A DNA stretch of 64,000 nt from an unidentified bacterial endosymbiont (GTDB lineage: Bacteria; Pseudomonadota; Gammaproteobacteria; Enterobacterales; Enterobacteriaceae): NCBI RefSeq assembly GCF_918797525.1, contig NZ_OU963893.1, forward strand, positions 1,178,001-1,242,000, read 5' to 3'. Position numbers and translations under genes: made by a program. Below, piece by piece: positions 28,743-38,694 of the stretch; position 1 is the stretch's first letter; each line of letters starts with the position of its first letter. Under the pieces are notes generated by a model. The model saw only the letters and a program-made list of their open reading frames with translations, was not told the DNA's origin and searched no databases.

Positions 28743-28839
28743 GATGAGGGGTTTTATACCGGGAAAAATATATTGTGTCAATGAGGGATAGTTTCGGAGG
28801 GTGATAAATAGCGGTGCGAGAACACCGCCGGAATGATCG

Positions 28840-30912
28840 CTACGCCAGGCTCTCTTTATCAATGCCCAGCCGCTTCATACGCGACAGCAGAGTGGTGCGT
28901 TTTAACCCCAGCCGCTGAGCGGCGCCTTTAGGTCCGGCCACCACGCCGTTGGTCTCTTTAAGCACGCGCATAATCAGCTGGTATTCGTCTTCGCCATCCT
29001 GCGCCACTTCCGCCGCCGTCACGGACGCTTCCGCCAGTGAGACGTCGGGCAGTGACAGCTGCAGTACGTTGCCGCGCGTCAATAGCACCGCACGCTCAAT
29101 GACGTTTTCCAGTTCGCGAACGTTGCCAGGCCACTCCATGGAAGAGAGCGTACGTAGCGTCTCGGCAGGGATACTGTCGATATTTCGCCCCATTCTGCGC
29201 GCAATCTTAGCGGTGAAGGCTTTGACCAGCAGAGGAATATCTTCCGGGCGCTCGCGCAGCGGCGGCAGGTAGATCGGGAACACGTTCAGGCGATAATAGA
29301 GATCGCTTCGAAACTCGCGGTCGGCGACCATTTTTTTCAGGTCGCGGTTTGTTGCCGCAATTAAACGCACATCCGTCTGGATCAGCTTATTGCTGCCGAG
29401 ACGTTCAAACTCCTGCTCCTGAAGAACGCGAAGCAGCTTTGGCTGGAGCTCCAGCGGCATATCGCCCACTTCATCGAGAAACAGCGAGCTTTTATCTGCC
29501 AGTTCAAAACGGCCGAGACGTTGGCTGCTGGCGCCAGTAAACGCGCCGCGCTCATGGCCGAAGAGATCGCTTTCCAGCAGCCCGGCAGGCATGGCGGCAC
29601 AGTTCATCTTCACCATGCGGCGGCTGTTGCGGTTGCTCAAATTATGGATAGCACGGGCGATCAGCTCTTTGCCGGTGCCGGTTTCGCCGAGAATAAGCAC
29701 CGTGCTGTCGCTCTGTGCGACCATTTCAACCTGCTTGAGCACGCTGTACATGGCATCGCTGCGACCAATAATTTCGCCAAACTCGCTGTCAACATTGTTG
29801 AGTTGTTCGGTCAGGGCCAGGTTTTCATCCACCAGCCGCTCTTTCAGGCGATGGATCTCCTGATAGGCCAGGGCATTATCCAGCGCGATGGAAATACGCT
29901 CGGCAATCTGGCGCAGCAGCTTAAGGTTGGCGGTGGTAAACACGCCTTCCTCGCACTGCGCCAGCTTCAGCACGCCAAGCATTGTATTGCCGGACATCAG
30001 CGGCAGCAGACACAGGGTCTGAATTTTATTGCCCCAGGTGTTGAACAGCATACGCTCATAAGGTGCCAGCGCATCCTGTTCGTTGAGGTTGAGCAACAGG
30101 ATCTCTTTGCTTCTGAACACCCGCTCAGAGAGCGTGCCGGCCTCATCGACCTCACTTTGTTCATGGGCCGGGTTGGCCTCATCGAGATAGTGCGTGGAGT
30201 AGATATTCAGTTTGCCCTTGCGATGCCCCCGCAGGGCGATACTGATAGCATCGATTTTGAAATAGTGATGGATCTCTTTCGAGACTTCACTGACCAGTTC
30301 ATCCATGTCGAGGCGGGAAAGCACCGCGTTAGTAATCGCGACCAGGATGCGAAAGTTATCACGCTCGCGGCTTAGCAGGTCGTAATCGACATTATTGCTG
30401 ACGCGGCTTTGGATCTGCTCTGCGACGACCGCTGCAATTTGCGTGAACGTATGCAGGCGCTCGTATTCGGCCTCGCTCCAGGGCTGGTCGGTATTGCGGA
30501 TAAACTCGCAGCCGCCAAAGATATGACCTTCCGCCGCCAGGGGCAGCATGCTGTAGTGGCCGAACGGTTGATATAAGTGACTTTGCGCCAGCATTGGCCA
30601 GGCTTGCTCGAATTCATCGAAGTTGCAATGCAGCGCTTCCGGACGGGAGAGAATGCGCCGTACCGGACCATGAGCGAGAAACGTTTCATCTTCATATTCA
30701 AAGGATTTGCCGTTATCACGCGTTGAATGATAGCTCGCGCGATGGCTGCCGCTATGCCAGAGCACAATGGCGGCATTATCCGCCAGCGCAGACTGCCTGA
30801 CCAGCCTCGTCAGAGCATCGCTTAGCGAGCCGAGATCGGGCTGCTGTAAAAGTGTACGCGTGATGTCAAACAGGCCTTGCTGTCCAAGATTGCTCATCGG
30901 TGTATACGGCAT
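28840..30912 (-). CDS. fhlA: Formate hydrogenlyase transcriptional activator FhlA
   Basis: Formate-sensing sigma-54 activator of hyc, hyp, hydN-hypF and fdhF. 690 residues (E. coli 692). Two N-terminal GAF-type sensor domains (about 1-180 and 190-350) are followed by the AAA+ domain with Walker [16 protein letters not shown] loop (GHERGAFTGASSQR), Walker B FLDEVGDMP and a Fis-type C-terminal HTH (GAAQRLGLKRTTLLSRMKRL). Downstream of hypE in the same orientation with 64 bp between. In E. coli OxyS sRNA blocks its translation; not assessed here. Confidence 0.97.
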   Translation of the reverse strand: MPYTPMSNLGQQGLFDITRTLLQQPDLGSLSDALTRLVRQSALADNAAIVLWHSGSHRASYHSTRDNGKSFEYEDETFLAHGPVRRILSRPEALHCNFDEFEQAWPMLAQSHLYQPFGHYSMLPLAAEGHIFGGCEFIRNTDQPWSEAEYERLHTFTQIAAVVAEQIQSRVSNNVDYDLLSRERDNFRILVAITNAVLSRLDMDELVSEVSKEIHHYFKIDAISIALRGHRKGKLNIYSTHYLDEANPAHEQSEVDEAGTLSERVFRSKEILLLNLNEQDALAPYERMLFNTWGNKIQTLCLLPLMSGNTMLGVLKLAQCEEGVFTTANLKLLRQIAERISIALDNALAYQEIHRLKERLVDENLALTEQLNNVDSEFGEIIGRSDAMYSVLKQVEMVAQSDSTVLILGETGTGKELIARAIHNLSNRNSRRMVKMNCAAMPAGLLESDLFGHERGAFTGASSQRLGRFELADKSSLFLDEVGDMPLELQPKLLRVLQEQEFERLGSNKLIQTDVRLIAATNRDLKKMVADREFRSDLYYRLNVFPIYLPPLRERPEDIPLLVKAFTAKIARRMGRNIDSIPAETLRTLSSMEWPGNVRELENVIERAVLLTRGNVLQLSLPDVSLAEASVTAAEVAQDGEDEYQLIMRVLKETNGVVAGPKGAAQRLGLKRTTLLSRMKRLGIDKESLA

Positions 30913-30976
30913 TATTGCTTTCCAGTAGAAACGGGCAAAAAAGAGAAATTCAATGCTGACCGCTTTTGGCGCGGAT

Positions 30977-31987
30977 CTAACAAATGCGGGGTAACGGTTC
31001 CGCGTGCGGAAGATCCAGCGTACGCTTCACGCCATAAAGCCCGGCCAGGCGCACCCCTTTGCGCTCAACCACCTCACCTATGACTGCAGCCTCTCTCCCT
31101 AAGGGATGAGCGTGCAGCCGTTCCAGTACGGATTCGGCAGCCGCGCGTTCAACACCCATGACCAGCTTGCCTTCGTTAGCAAAGTTTAGCGGATCGAGGC
31201 CTAAAAGCTCGCAAAGCCCACGCACGGCCGGTTTTACCGGGAGGCCGCGCTCGGATAGCTCAATACCATAGCCGCAGCTTGCGGCATACTCATGTACCAC
31301 GGCATTCACTCCGCCGCGTGTGGCATCGCGTAGCGCTTTCACGCCCGGGATGTTCCGCAAGGTCTGAATGAGCGGGGTGAGTACGGCGCAGTCGCTGCGC
31401 AATTCGCCATCCAGGCCCAGACCTTCACGCAAGTTTAAAATGGTCGCCCCGTGACAGCCCAGCGTTCCGCTCACGAGCAACACATCGCCTGGCGCAAGCT
31501 GCTGAGCGCCCCAGTGAATGCTGGCGGGAATGGCCCCCATTCCGGCGGTATTAATAAACAGTTTATCAGCCGCGCCGCGCTGAACCACTTTGGTATCGCC
31601 GGTGACGATCGCGATCCCCGCCTCGCGCGCGGTCTGCGCCATGCTGTTGACCACTGCGGTGAGCGACTCCATCGGCAGACCCTCTTCGAGGATAAACCCA
31701 CAGGAGAGATAGCGGGGGAGGGCGCCGCTGACAGCCACATCGTTCGCCGTCCCGCAGACAGCAAGCTTGCCGATATCCCCGCCGGGAAAGAACAGCGGAT
31801 CGATCACGTAGCTGTCGGTGGAGAATGCCAGCCTGTCGCCCTGGGCGGTAAGCGTCGAGAGGTCAATACGCGCCTGGTCCTCCTGCTCGGCCAGCCAGGG
31901 GTTGTTAAAGGCGTTCATAAAAAGCTGGTTAATCAGCTGTTGCATTGCCTGACCGCCGCTGCCGTGCGCCATTTCCACCGTGTTCAT
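30977..31987 (-). CDS. hypE: Hydrogenase maturation protein HypE (carbamoyl dehydratase)
   Basis: Dehydrates the carbamoyl group received from HypF to thiocyanate on its C-terminal Cys, the source of the CN ligands of the NiFe site. 336 residues. PurM-like ATP-binding fold (MAHGSGGQAMQQL at the start, STDSYVIDPLFFPGGDIG) and the diagnostic C-terminus PRIC are present. Its ATG overlaps the hypD stop in ATGA. Confidence 0.97.
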   Translation of the reverse strand: MNTVEMAHGSGGQAMQQLINQLFMNAFNNPWLAEQEDQARIDLSTLTAQGDRLAFSTDSYVIDPLFFPGGDIGKLAVCGTANDVAVSGALPRYLSCGFILEEGLPMESLTAVVNSMAQTAREAGIAIVTGDTKVVQRGAADKLFINTAGMGAIPASIHWGAQQLAPGDVLLVSGTLGCHGATILNLREGLGLDGELRSDCAVLTPLIQTLRNIPGVKALRDATRGGVNAVVHEYAASCGYGIELSERGLPVKPAVRGLCELLGLDPLNFANEGKLVMGVERAAAESVLERLHAHPLGREAAVIGEVVERKGVRLAGLYGVKRTLDLPHAEPLPRIC

Positions 31988-33105
31988 ACATCACACTCCT
32001 GATTGCGGTATTGATACCATGCGGCGCACGCCCCTTCAGAGGAGACCATCAGCGCGCCAAAAGCGGTTTGCGGGTTACAGGTGTTGCCAAATAACGCGCA
32101 CTGATGTGGTTTGCATTTACCGGTGAGCACCTCGCCGCAGCGGGCGCGCGGATCGTCACAAACCTGTTGCGGCTGCGGGCGGAAATGCGCCTCGGCATCG
32201 AACGACCGGTAGGCAGGCGTCAGCCGCACGCCGGAGTCGGCAATCAGTCCCAGGCCGCGCCATTCGCTATCGCCCTCAACGCTAAACACATCAGCAATGG
32301 CCCGCCGGGCGAGAAGATTTCCGCCATCAGACACCACGCGGCGGTACTGATTTTCCACGCTGCTCAGCGCCTCTATTTTCTGCTCAACCAGCATGGTAAC
32401 GCCTTGCAGTAGATCAAGTGGTTCGAAACCTGCCACCACTAATGGGCGGTTGAACTCCCGGGCGATAAAACCGTAAGCCTCGGCGCCGATGACCATGCTC
32501 ACATGCCCGGGCGCCAGGAGGGCGTCTATGCCATTTCCCGGCTCCTCAAGCAGGCTGCGTAGCGTCGGGATGAGCGTAATATGCTGGCAAAAAAAGAAAA
32601 AATTATTGATGTTGCGTGCTTTAGCCTGCTGCAGCGTGATAGCCGTAGCGGGCATGGTGGTCTCAAAACCCAGCCCGAAAAACACGACCTTCCGGGTGGG
32701 GTTTTCTTCCGCCAGCTTCAGGGCATCCAGCGGCGAGTAAAGGATACGCACGTCTGCTCCGCGGGCTTTCGCCTGTAAGAGCGAGCCATTTTTTCCCGGT
32801 ACGCGCATGGCATCGCCAAAGGTACAGAAAATGACGTCAGGATGGCTCGCAATCTCAATACAGCTGTCGATGCGTCCCATCGGCAGAACGCATACCGGGC
32901 AGCCGGGACCGTGGATAAACTCGATGTTATCCGGCAGAAGCTGGTCGAGGCCAAATTTAAAGATAGCATGAGTATGGCCACCGCAGACCTCCATAATCCG
33001 CAGTGGCCGTTCTGCGCTGTAATTCAGATGTTGCGCACGTGCTTTCAGGTGCCCGATAAGCTGCATCACCTGTTCTGGCGCGCGGTATTCATCAACGTAG
33101 CGCAT
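31984..33105 (-). CDS. hypD: Hydrogenase maturation protein HypD
   Basis: 4Fe-4S scaffold protein on which, with HypC, the Fe(CN)2CO unit is assembled. 373 residues. Conserved cysteines in MEVCGGHTHAIFKFG, GPGCPVCVLP and the C-terminal cluster region (CGEVLTGKCKPHQCALFG) are visible. Three bases separate it from hypC. Confidence 0.97.
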   Translation of the reverse strand: MRYVDEYRAPEQVMQLIGHLKARAQHLNYSAERPLRIMEVCGGHTHAIFKFGLDQLLPDNIEFIHGPGCPVCVLPMGRIDSCIEIASHPDVIFCTFGDAMRVPGKNGSLLQAKARGADVRILYSPLDALKLAEENPTRKVVFFGLGFETTMPATAITLQQAKARNINNFFFFCQHITLIPTLRSLLEEPGNGIDALLAPGHVSMVIGAEAYGFIAREFNRPLVVAGFEPLDLLQGVTMLVEQKIEALSSVENQYRRVVSDGGNLLARRAIADVFSVEGDSEWRGLGLIADSGVRLTPAYRSFDAEAHFRPQPQQVCDDPRARCGEVLTGKCKPHQCALFGNTCNPQTAFGALMVSSEGACAAWYQYRNQECDV

Positions 33106-33108
33106 AGC

Positions 33109-33381
33109 TTACCCCTCCTCGCCAAACAGCAGCGCCCCGACGTCAGGTTCAACGTCGAACATGTTCTGCAGGGCATCCAGGGTATCGCGTGCCTCCGCTT
33201 CGTTAATCACGCTCATGGCAAATCCCACGTGAACCAGCACCCATTGACCGAGTCGCGATGCACCGGTTTCATCAGCGCTGCCTACCAGCGTCAGGTCGAC
33301 GTCGCGCACTATGCCGCAGACTTCAACTTTGGCCTGATTGCCGTCGATGGACTGTATTTGCCCGGGGACGCCTATGCACAT
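33109..33381 (-). CDS. hypC: Hydrogenase maturation chaperone HypC
   Basis: Small chaperone that carries iron with HypD and binds the HycE precursor. 90 residues. Begins with the invariant MCIGVPGQ, with Cys2 essential. Overlaps the hypB end by 10 bp. Confidence 0.96.
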   Translation of the reverse strand: MCIGVPGQIQSIDGNQAKVEVCGIVRDVDLTLVGSADETGASRLGQWVLVHVGFAMSVINEAEARDTLDALQNMFDVEPDVGALLFGEEG

Positions 33382-34235
33382 CGTTCACGCTCCAGCCAGC
33401 TTAGCCAGTGGTCCATGCCATCGCCGCGGGTGGCGGAAACCAGCAGGATCTCAATATCCGGATTCACCTCACGGGCGTAGGCCAGGCATTTATCCACATC
33501 AAAGTTCAGGTACGGCAGTAAATCGACTTTGTTGAGCAGCATCAGCGAGGCGGCGGCAAACATATGCGGATACTTCAGCGGTTTGTCTTCCCCTTCGGTC
33601 ACTGAGAGCACCGCCACTTTATGGCGCTCACCCAGATCGAAGCTGGCCGGGCAGACCAGGTTGCCCACGTTCTCGATAAACAGGATGCCGTTATCCGCCA
33701 GCGGCAGGCGCGGCGCGGCCTCGGCAATCATCTGCGCATCCAGATGACAGCCTTTACCGGTGTTGACCTGAATCGCTGGGGTGCCGGTTTCGCGGATACG
33801 CGCGGCATCGTTCACCGTCTGCTGATCGCCTTCAATCACGGCGCAGGAGACGCTGCCATTAAGGCGGTTCAGCGTCTGCGTCAATAGCGTGGTTTTGCCC
33901 GAGCCAGGGCTGGACACCAGGTTTAGCACCAGGTGTTTACGGGTAGCAAAGCGCGCGCGGTTGTGGGCAGCGAGCTGGTTATTTTTATCCAGCACGTTGA
34001 TTTCGACTTCCAGCATCTGGCGCTGACTGATCCCCGGCGCATGGGTGCCCGCTTCGCCGTGACCATAGTGCAGATCGCCCGCCTCTGATTGCTGGGGCGC
34101 AAAGGTGATGCCGGTTAATGCCCCGACAAGACGAGGTGCAGGGGAAAACGGCGCGGAGCGAAACGCGGAATGAGGACGGTGTTCATCCCCTTCTATATAC
34201 AGATTGCCTTCAGCGCAACCACAGGTACTACACAT
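33372..34235 (-). CDS. hypB: Hydrogenase nickel incorporation GTPase HypB
   Basis: GTPase that delivers nickel to hydrogenase with HypA. 287 residues (E. coli 290). N-terminal metal site [10 protein letters not shown], a His-containing linker ([12 protein letters not shown]), Walker [18 protein letters not shown], and the second metal-binding/dimer site around GCHLDAQM. Between hypA and hypC with 3-bp spacing to hypA. Confidence 0.97.
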   Translation of the reverse strand: MCSTCGCAEGNLYIEGDEHRPHSAFRSAPFSPAPRLVGALTGITFAPQQSEAGDLHYGHGEAGTHAPGISQRQMLEVEINVLDKNNQLAAHNRARFATRKHLVLNLVSSPGSGKTTLLTQTLNRLNGSVSCAVIEGDQQTVNDAARIRETGTPAIQVNTGKGCHLDAQMIAEAAPRLPLADNGILFIENVGNLVCPASFDLGERHKVAVLSVTEGEDKPLKYPHMFAAASLMLLNKVDLLPYLNFDVDKCLAYAREVNPDIEILLVSATRGDGMDHWLSWLERERCA

Positions 34236-34238
34236 AAT

Positions 34239-34589
34239 TTACTCCTTCTCGATTTCGAGACGTTGGATCTGCATGCCGTCATCCGCCACGATGCGAAGGC
34301 CGACATGCTGACACTGCGGGCAGCGCTGCACTTTTGATGACAGCAAGGTGACGTACTGCTGGCAATGTTCACACCAGCACTCCGCCTGCTGTTCTTCAAT
34401 ATGCAGCTCGCAGCCTTCTGCCAGCGTGCCGCGGCACACCAGCTCAAAGCAGAAGGTGAGGGCGCTGATCTCGACACAGGAAAAGGCGCCGATCTTCAGC
34501 CAGACGCCGGTCACGCGTTTGGCCTTGTTCTGTACCGCCTGCTGTTCGATGAGTTCCAACGCTCGCTGGCAGAGAGTGATTTCGTGCAT
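34239..34589 (-). CDS. hypA: Hydrogenase nickel incorporation protein HypA
   Basis: Nickel-binding zinc protein working with HypB on hydrogenase 3. 116 residues. N-terminal MHEITLCQ provides the Ni site (His2), and the zinc site is formed by CWCEHCQQ and CPQCQH. GAGGAGG lies before the ATG. First gene of the hypABCDE(-fhlA) operon, transcribed from a sigma-54 promoter at 34618-34636. Confidence 0.97.
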   Translation of the reverse strand: MHEITLCQRALELIEQQAVQNKAKRVTGVWLKIGAFSCVEISALTFCFELVCRGTLAEGCELHIEEQQAECWCEHCQQYVTLLSSKVQRCPQCQHVGLRIVADDGMQIQRLEIEKE

Positions 34590-34617
34590 TACGCCTCCTC
34601 AATGAATTGCCCCTGTA

Positions 34618-34636
34618 ATGCAATAACAGTGCCAGC
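34618..34636 (-). promoter_or_regulatory. Sigma-54 promoter of the hyp operon
   Basis: Minus strand reads CTGGCACTGTTATTGCATT: the GG and GC doublets are exactly 10 bp apart, matching TGGCAC-N5-TTGCA. It lies about 30 bp upstream of hypA. Confidence 0.85.
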
Positions 34637-34653
34637 TTGTTTTTACATCGCGA

Positions 34654-34692
34654 GTGTCGATGTCACCGCTGACGACATGACACGTCGACACC
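34654..34692. promoter_or_regulatory. FhlA upstream activating sequence between hypA and hycA
   Basis: Contains TGTCGATGTCA and TGACGACATGACA with a further CGTCGACA, forming overlapping dyads. It sits between the two divergent sigma-54 promoters and can serve both. The same TGTC/GACA half-sites recur at the hydN promoter. Confidence 0.65.
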
Positions 34693-34746
34693 GGCAGATT
34701 GACAGCAGGTTTAATACTAAAATCGATGTAAATCAATTGGTTATAA

Positions 34747-34765
34747 ATTGGCATGAAATCTGCTT
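34747..34765 (+). promoter_or_regulatory. Sigma-54 promoter of the hyc operon
   Basis: ATTGGCATGAAATCTGCTT has GG (34750-34751) and GC (34762-34763) 10 bp apart, the -24/-12 signature. It is about 35 bp upstream of hycA. Confidence 0.8.
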
Positions 34766-34799
34766 AACAGCCGCTATCTCCATTAACCGGATACCTTTT

Positions 34800-35264
34800 A
34801 TGACTATTTGGGAAATCAGCGCAAAAGCGGATTACATTGCGCAACGCCATCAACAGTTGCAGGACCAGTGGCATCACTACTGCAATTCTCTGGTTCAGGG
34901 CATCACCCTGTCGAAAGCCCGACTTCACCATGCCATGAGCTGTGCGGCACAGGGGGATATGCGTTTCGTCCTCTTCGGCCACTTTACGATTTTTGTCACC
35001 CTGGCGGACACCTTTAACAGCCACACCATTGAGTACTACGTTGAAACAAAAGAGGGCGAAAAACAGTGCATTGCGCAGGCGCAACTGATGGCCGACGGCA
35101 TGGTGGATGGGCATGTCAGTAACCGCGATCGTGAACAGGTGCTGGAGCATTATCTGGAAAAAATTGCTCCGGTTTATAACGGTCTCTACACCGCCGTTGA
35201 GCGCGACCTGTCGGTCAACCTGCAGCAGCTGATGGATGTCCAGCCCCCGGCTAGCGTGGCCTGA
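34800..35264 (+). CDS. hycA: Formate hydrogenlyase regulatory protein HycA
   Basis: Anti-activator that counteracts FhlA and limits hyc/hyp expression. 154 residues from ATG 34800 (MTIWEISAKADYI), matching E. coli HycA (153). The long in-frame extension upstream runs antisense through hypA and the promoter and is not coding. First gene of the hyc operon. Confidence 0.93.
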   Translation: MTIWEISAKADYIAQRHQQLQDQWHHYCNSLVQGITLSKARLHHAMSCAAQGDMRFVLFGHFTIFVTLADTFNSHTIEYYVETKEGEKQCIAQAQLMADGMVDGHVSNRDREQVLEHYLEKIAPVYNGLYTAVERDLSVNLQQLMDVQPPASVA

Positions 35265-35272
35265 TTATTGCG

Positions 35273-35295
35273 TGTCGAGAAGTGTCGATAAGACA
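35273..35295. promoter_or_regulatory. Second FhlA-type site between hycA and hycB
   Basis: TGTCGAGAAG followed by TGTCGATAAGACA repeats the TGTCG half-site and contains a TGTCG/GACA dyad. E. coli has an FhlA site in the same intergenic position, which supports the assignment. Confidence 0.55.
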
Positions 35296-35334
35296 GTTTT
35301 TCGTCAAAAATGACTATCACCAGAGGATAACCCG

Positions 35335-35943
35335 GTGAACCGTTTTGTAATTGCTGATTCGACAGTCTGTATTGGCTGTCGGACCTGTGAAGCGGCGTGT
35401 TCGGAAACACACCGCCTGCACGGGCTGCAGTCCATGCCGCGCCTGAGCGTCATGCGTAATGAAAAAGAGTCTGCCCCGCAGCTCTGCCACCAGTGTGAAG
35501 ATGCGCCGTGCGCGGGCGTCTGCCCGGTGAATGCCATCGAACGCATTGATGGTGTGGTACAGCTTAACGAAAGCCTGTGCATAAGCTGCAAACTGTGCGG
35601 CATCGCCTGTCCGTTCGGCGCCATTGAATTTTCAGGCAGCCGCCCGCTGCATATCCCGGCGAACGCCAACTCGCCAAAAGCGCCTCCGGCCCCGCCTGCC
35701 CCGGCACGCGTCAGTACGCTGTTGGATTGGGCGCCCGGCGTGCGTGCGGTTGCGGTGAAATGTGACCTGTGCAGCTTTGATGAGCAAGGTCCGGCGTGTG
35801 TGCGTACCTGCCCGACGAAGGCGCTGATTCTGGTCAATATTCGCGATATTGCCCGCACCAGTAAGCGTAAACGTGAGCTGACCATCAATAGCGATGTTGG
35901 CGATCTTTCTCTGCTTCAGGCTTACAACGAGGGGGCGAAATGA
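35335..35943 (+). CDS. hycB: Formate hydrogenlyase electron-transfer subunit HycB
   Basis: Ferredoxin-like subunit that carries electrons from formate dehydrogenase H to hydrogenase 3. 202 residues, GTG start with AGAGGAT upstream. Four Cys clusters for 4Fe-4S centres: CIGCRTCEAAC, CHQCEDAPCAGVC, CISCKLCGIAC and CDLCSFDEQGPAC. Overlaps hycC by 4 bp (ATGA). Confidence 0.96.
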   Translation: MNRFVIADSTVCIGCRTCEAACSETHRLHGLQSMPRLSVMRNEKESAPQLCHQCEDAPCAGVCPVNAIERIDGVVQLNESLCISCKLCGIACPFGAIEFSGSRPLHIPANANSPKAPPAPPAPARVSTLLDWAPGVRAVAVKCDLCSFDEQGPACVRTCPTKALILVNIRDIARTSKRKRELTINSDVGDLSLLQAYNEGAK

Positions 35944-37754
35944 ACGCCGTAACGATGATTAACAGCGCAGTGGCCTGGTTTGCTGCCTCGGCAATACTCG
36001 CGTTGGTTTTCGCTTTTCATAAAACCCTGAGCGGCTGGATTGCCGGAATTGGCGGGGCGGTGGGGAGCCTGATGGCTCTGGCGGCTGGCGGGGTCGTTCT
36101 GATGAACGGACAATCCGCTGAGGCGGTCATACCGTTGATTCGCTATACCGTCCAGCTTACGCCGTTAAATGCCATCTGGCTGCTCACCTTCAGCCTGTGC
36201 GGGCTATTTATTAGTCTGTTCAATATTGACTGGCACCGCCATAAAAATACCAAAGCCAACGGCCTGTTGGTTAACCTGCTGATGGCTGCGGCGGTGTGTA
36301 CCGTTATTGCCAGCAACCTCGGTGCGCTGGTGGTGATGGCTGAAATCATGACGCTGTGCGGCGTATTCCTGACGGGCTGTAGCGCGTCCGGCAAGCTGTG
36401 GTTTGCGCTGGGTCGCCTTGGCACGCTGCTGCTGGCGCTGGCCTGCTGGCTGGTGTGGCAGCGCTTCGGCACGCTGGATTTTTCCGCCCTCGACGGCCAG
36501 CCGCTGGGTAATGACGTCTGGCTGCTGGGCGTGGTGGGTTTTGGCCTGCTGGCCGGTATCATCCCTCTGCACGGCTGGGTTCCACAGGCGCACGCAAATG
36601 CGTCCGCACCTGCTGCGGCGCTGTTTTCCGTGGTGGTGATGAAGGTCGGCCTGTTCGGTATGTTGACCCTAAGCCTCACCGGCGGGCAACCGCCGCTGTG
36701 GTGGGGCATTGTGCTGCTGTTAGCCGGTATGGTGACCGCGTTCTTCGGTGGGCTGTATGCGCTAATGGAACACAATATTCAACGCCTGCTGGCGTACCAC
36801 ACGCTGGAGAATATCGGCATCATCCTGCTGGGGCTTGGCGCCGGGATTACCGGGCTGGCGCTCAATCAACCGGCGCTGATTGCCGCCGGGTTTATTGGCG
36901 GCTTGTATCACCTTATCAATCACAGCCTGTTCAAAAGCACGCTGTTTCTGGGGGCGGGTAGCGTCTGGTTCCGTACCGGACATCGCGATATCGAAAAGCT
37001 GGGCGGTATTGGCAAAAAAATGCCGATGATCTCGCTCGCCATGCTGGTGGGGCTGATGGCGATGGCCGCGCTGCCACCGCTGAACGGTTTTGCCGGTGAA
37101 TGGGTGATTTACCAGTCCTTCTTCGCGCTGGGGCAGAGCGATGCGTTTATCGCGCGTCTGTTAGGGCCACTGCTGACCGTCGGGCTGGCCATTACCGGGG
37201 CGCTGGCGGTGATGTGTATGGCGAAAGTCTACGGCGTGACTTTCCTCGGCGCGCCGCGCACGCGTGAAGCCGAAAACGCCTGCTGCGCGCCAGTCCTGAT
37301 GGCGACCAGCGTGGTTGCCCTGGCGCTCTGTTGCATCGTCGGCGGCGTTGCGGCGCCATGGCTCCTGCCGATTCTGGAAAGCGCGATCCCGCTGCCGTTG
37401 ACCACGGCCCATACCACTGTTTCCCAGCCGATGATGGCGCTGCTGCTGATTGCTGCACCGCTGCTGCCGTTTGTATTGATGTTGTTCTTCAAACGCGACC
37501 GCCTTGCATCCCGCTCTCGCGGGAAGGCATGGGCGTGCGGTTACGAGCACGACCAATCGATGGTTATTACCGCCCACGGTTTTGCCATGCCGGTGAAAGA
37601 GAACTTCGCCGCCGTGCTGAAAATGCGCCACTGGCTGAATCCGGTGGGCTGGGTCCCTGGCTGGCAGAGTGCCGCGGTGCCGGCGCTGTTCCGTCGCCTG
37701 GCGGTTATCGAGCTGGCGGTGCTGGTGGTGATTGTGATTTCACGAGGAGCCTGA
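35940..37754 (+). CDS. hycC: Formate hydrogenlyase membrane subunit HycC
   Basis: NuoL/MrpA-like proton-channel-type membrane subunit of the formate hydrogenlyase complex. 604 residues, with about 14-16 hydrophobic helices. Antiporter-family landmarks include GWVPQAHANASAPAAALFS and NIQRLLAYHTLENIGIILLG, plus NHSLFKSTLFLGAGSV. Ends one base before hycD. Confidence 0.95.
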   Translation: MNAVTMINSAVAWFAASAILALVFAFHKTLSGWIAGIGGAVGSLMALAAGGVVLMNGQSAEAVIPLIRYTVQLTPLNAIWLLTFSLCGLFISLFNIDWHRHKNTKANGLLVNLLMAAAVCTVIASNLGALVVMAEIMTLCGVFLTGCSASGKLWFALGRLGTLLLALACWLVWQRFGTLDFSALDGQPLGNDVWLLGVVGFGLLAGIIPLHGWVPQAHANASAPAAALFSVVVMKVGLFGMLTLSLTGGQPPLWWGIVLLLAGMVTAFFGGLYALMEHNIQRLLAYHTLENIGIILLGLGAGITGLALNQPALIAAGFIGGLYHLINHSLFKSTLFLGAGSVWFRTGHRDIEKLGGIGKKMPMISLAMLVGLMAMAALPPLNGFAGEWVIYQSFFALGQSDAFIARLLGPLLTVGLAITGALAVMCMAKVYGVTFLGAPRTREAENACCAPVLMATSVVALALCCIVGGVAAPWLLPILESAIPLPLTTAHTTVSQPMMALLLIAAPLLPFVLMLFFKRDRLASRSRGKAWACGYEHDQSMVITAHGFAMPVKENFAAVLKMRHWLNPVGWVPGWQSAAVPALFRRLAVIELAVLVVIVISRGA

Positions 37755-37755
37755 C

Positions 37756-38679
37756 ATGAGTGTGTTACTGGCATTACTTCAGGCGCTGGTGTTATTTGCC
37801 ATTGCGCCACTGCTTTCCGGGGTGAGCCGCGTAGTGCGCGCCCGGCTGCATAACCGTCGCGGGCCTGGCGTACTGCAGGAGTACCGCGATCTCTTTAAGT
37901 TGCTCACGCGTCAGAGCGTGGCGCCGGCTGCGGCTGGCTGGGTCTTCCGCCTGACGCCGTTTGTGATGGTGGGCGTAATGCTGACCATTGCCACCGCACT
38001 GCCGGTGGTCACGGTGGGCTCGCCGTTACCGGTGCTCGGTGACCTGATCACGCTTATCTACCTCTTTGCCATCGCGCGTTTCTTCTTTGCGATTGCCGGG
38101 CTGGATACCGGTAGCCCGTTTACCGGTCTGGGTGCCAGCCGCGAAGCGATGCTGGGGGTGCTCGTTGAACCGATCCTGCTGCTGGGCTTGTGGGTTGCCG
38201 CGCAGGTCGCGGGCTCAACGCATATCAGTTTTATCACCGATACCGTCTACCACTGGCCCGTCGCGCGAACCATTCCTCTGGTTCTGGCCCTGTGCGCCTG
38301 TGCATTCGCCACCTTTATCGAGATGGGCAAACTGCCGTTCGATCTCGCGGAAGCGGAGCAGGAACTGCAGGAAGGACCGTTGACCGAATACAGCGGCTAT
38401 GGTTTTGCGGTGCTGAAGTGGGGCATTAGCCTCAAGCAACTGGTGGTGTTGCAGATGTTTGTTGGCGTTTTCTTCCCCTGGGGGCAGATGACGCACTTCT
38501 CGGTGGGCGGTCTGGTGCTGGCTGTGGTGGTGGCCGCGCTTAAGCTGCTGGCTGGCGTGCTGGTGATTGCGCTGTTTGAAAACAGTATGGCGCGTCTGCG
38601 TTTTGTGGCGACCTCACGCATCACCTGGGCCGGTTTTGGCTTTGCATTTTTAGCATTCGTCTCCTTGCTGGTGGCGTGA
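37756..38679 (+). CDS. hycD: Formate hydrogenlyase membrane subunit HycD
   Basis: NuoH-like membrane anchor connecting the peripheral hydrogenase to HycC. 307 residues, the E. coli length, about eight helices. Typical NuoH-type segments RRGPGVLQEYRDLFKLL and EMGKLPFDLAEAEQELQEGP (acidic quinone-site-like loop) are present. Confidence 0.95.
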   Translation: MSVLLALLQALVLFAIAPLLSGVSRVVRARLHNRRGPGVLQEYRDLFKLLTRQSVAPAAAGWVFRLTPFVMVGVMLTIATALPVVTVGSPLPVLGDLITLIYLFAIARFFFAIAGLDTGSPFTGLGASREAMLGVLVEPILLLGLWVAAQVAGSTHISFITDTVYHWPVARTIPLVLALCACAFATFIEMGKLPFDLAEAEQELQEGPLTEYSGYGFAVLKWGISLKQLVVLQMFVGVFFPWGQMTHFSVGGLVLAVVVAALKLLAGVLVIALFENSMARLRFVATSRITWAGFGFAFLAFVSLLVA

Positions 38680-38694
38680 TTTAAGAGAGTTTTT

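Noticed and set aside
34365..34799. Long upstream extension of the hycA frame
   Set aside because: It runs antisense through hypA and across the divergent sigma-54 promoters; HycA homologues start at MTIWEISAKADYI (34800).
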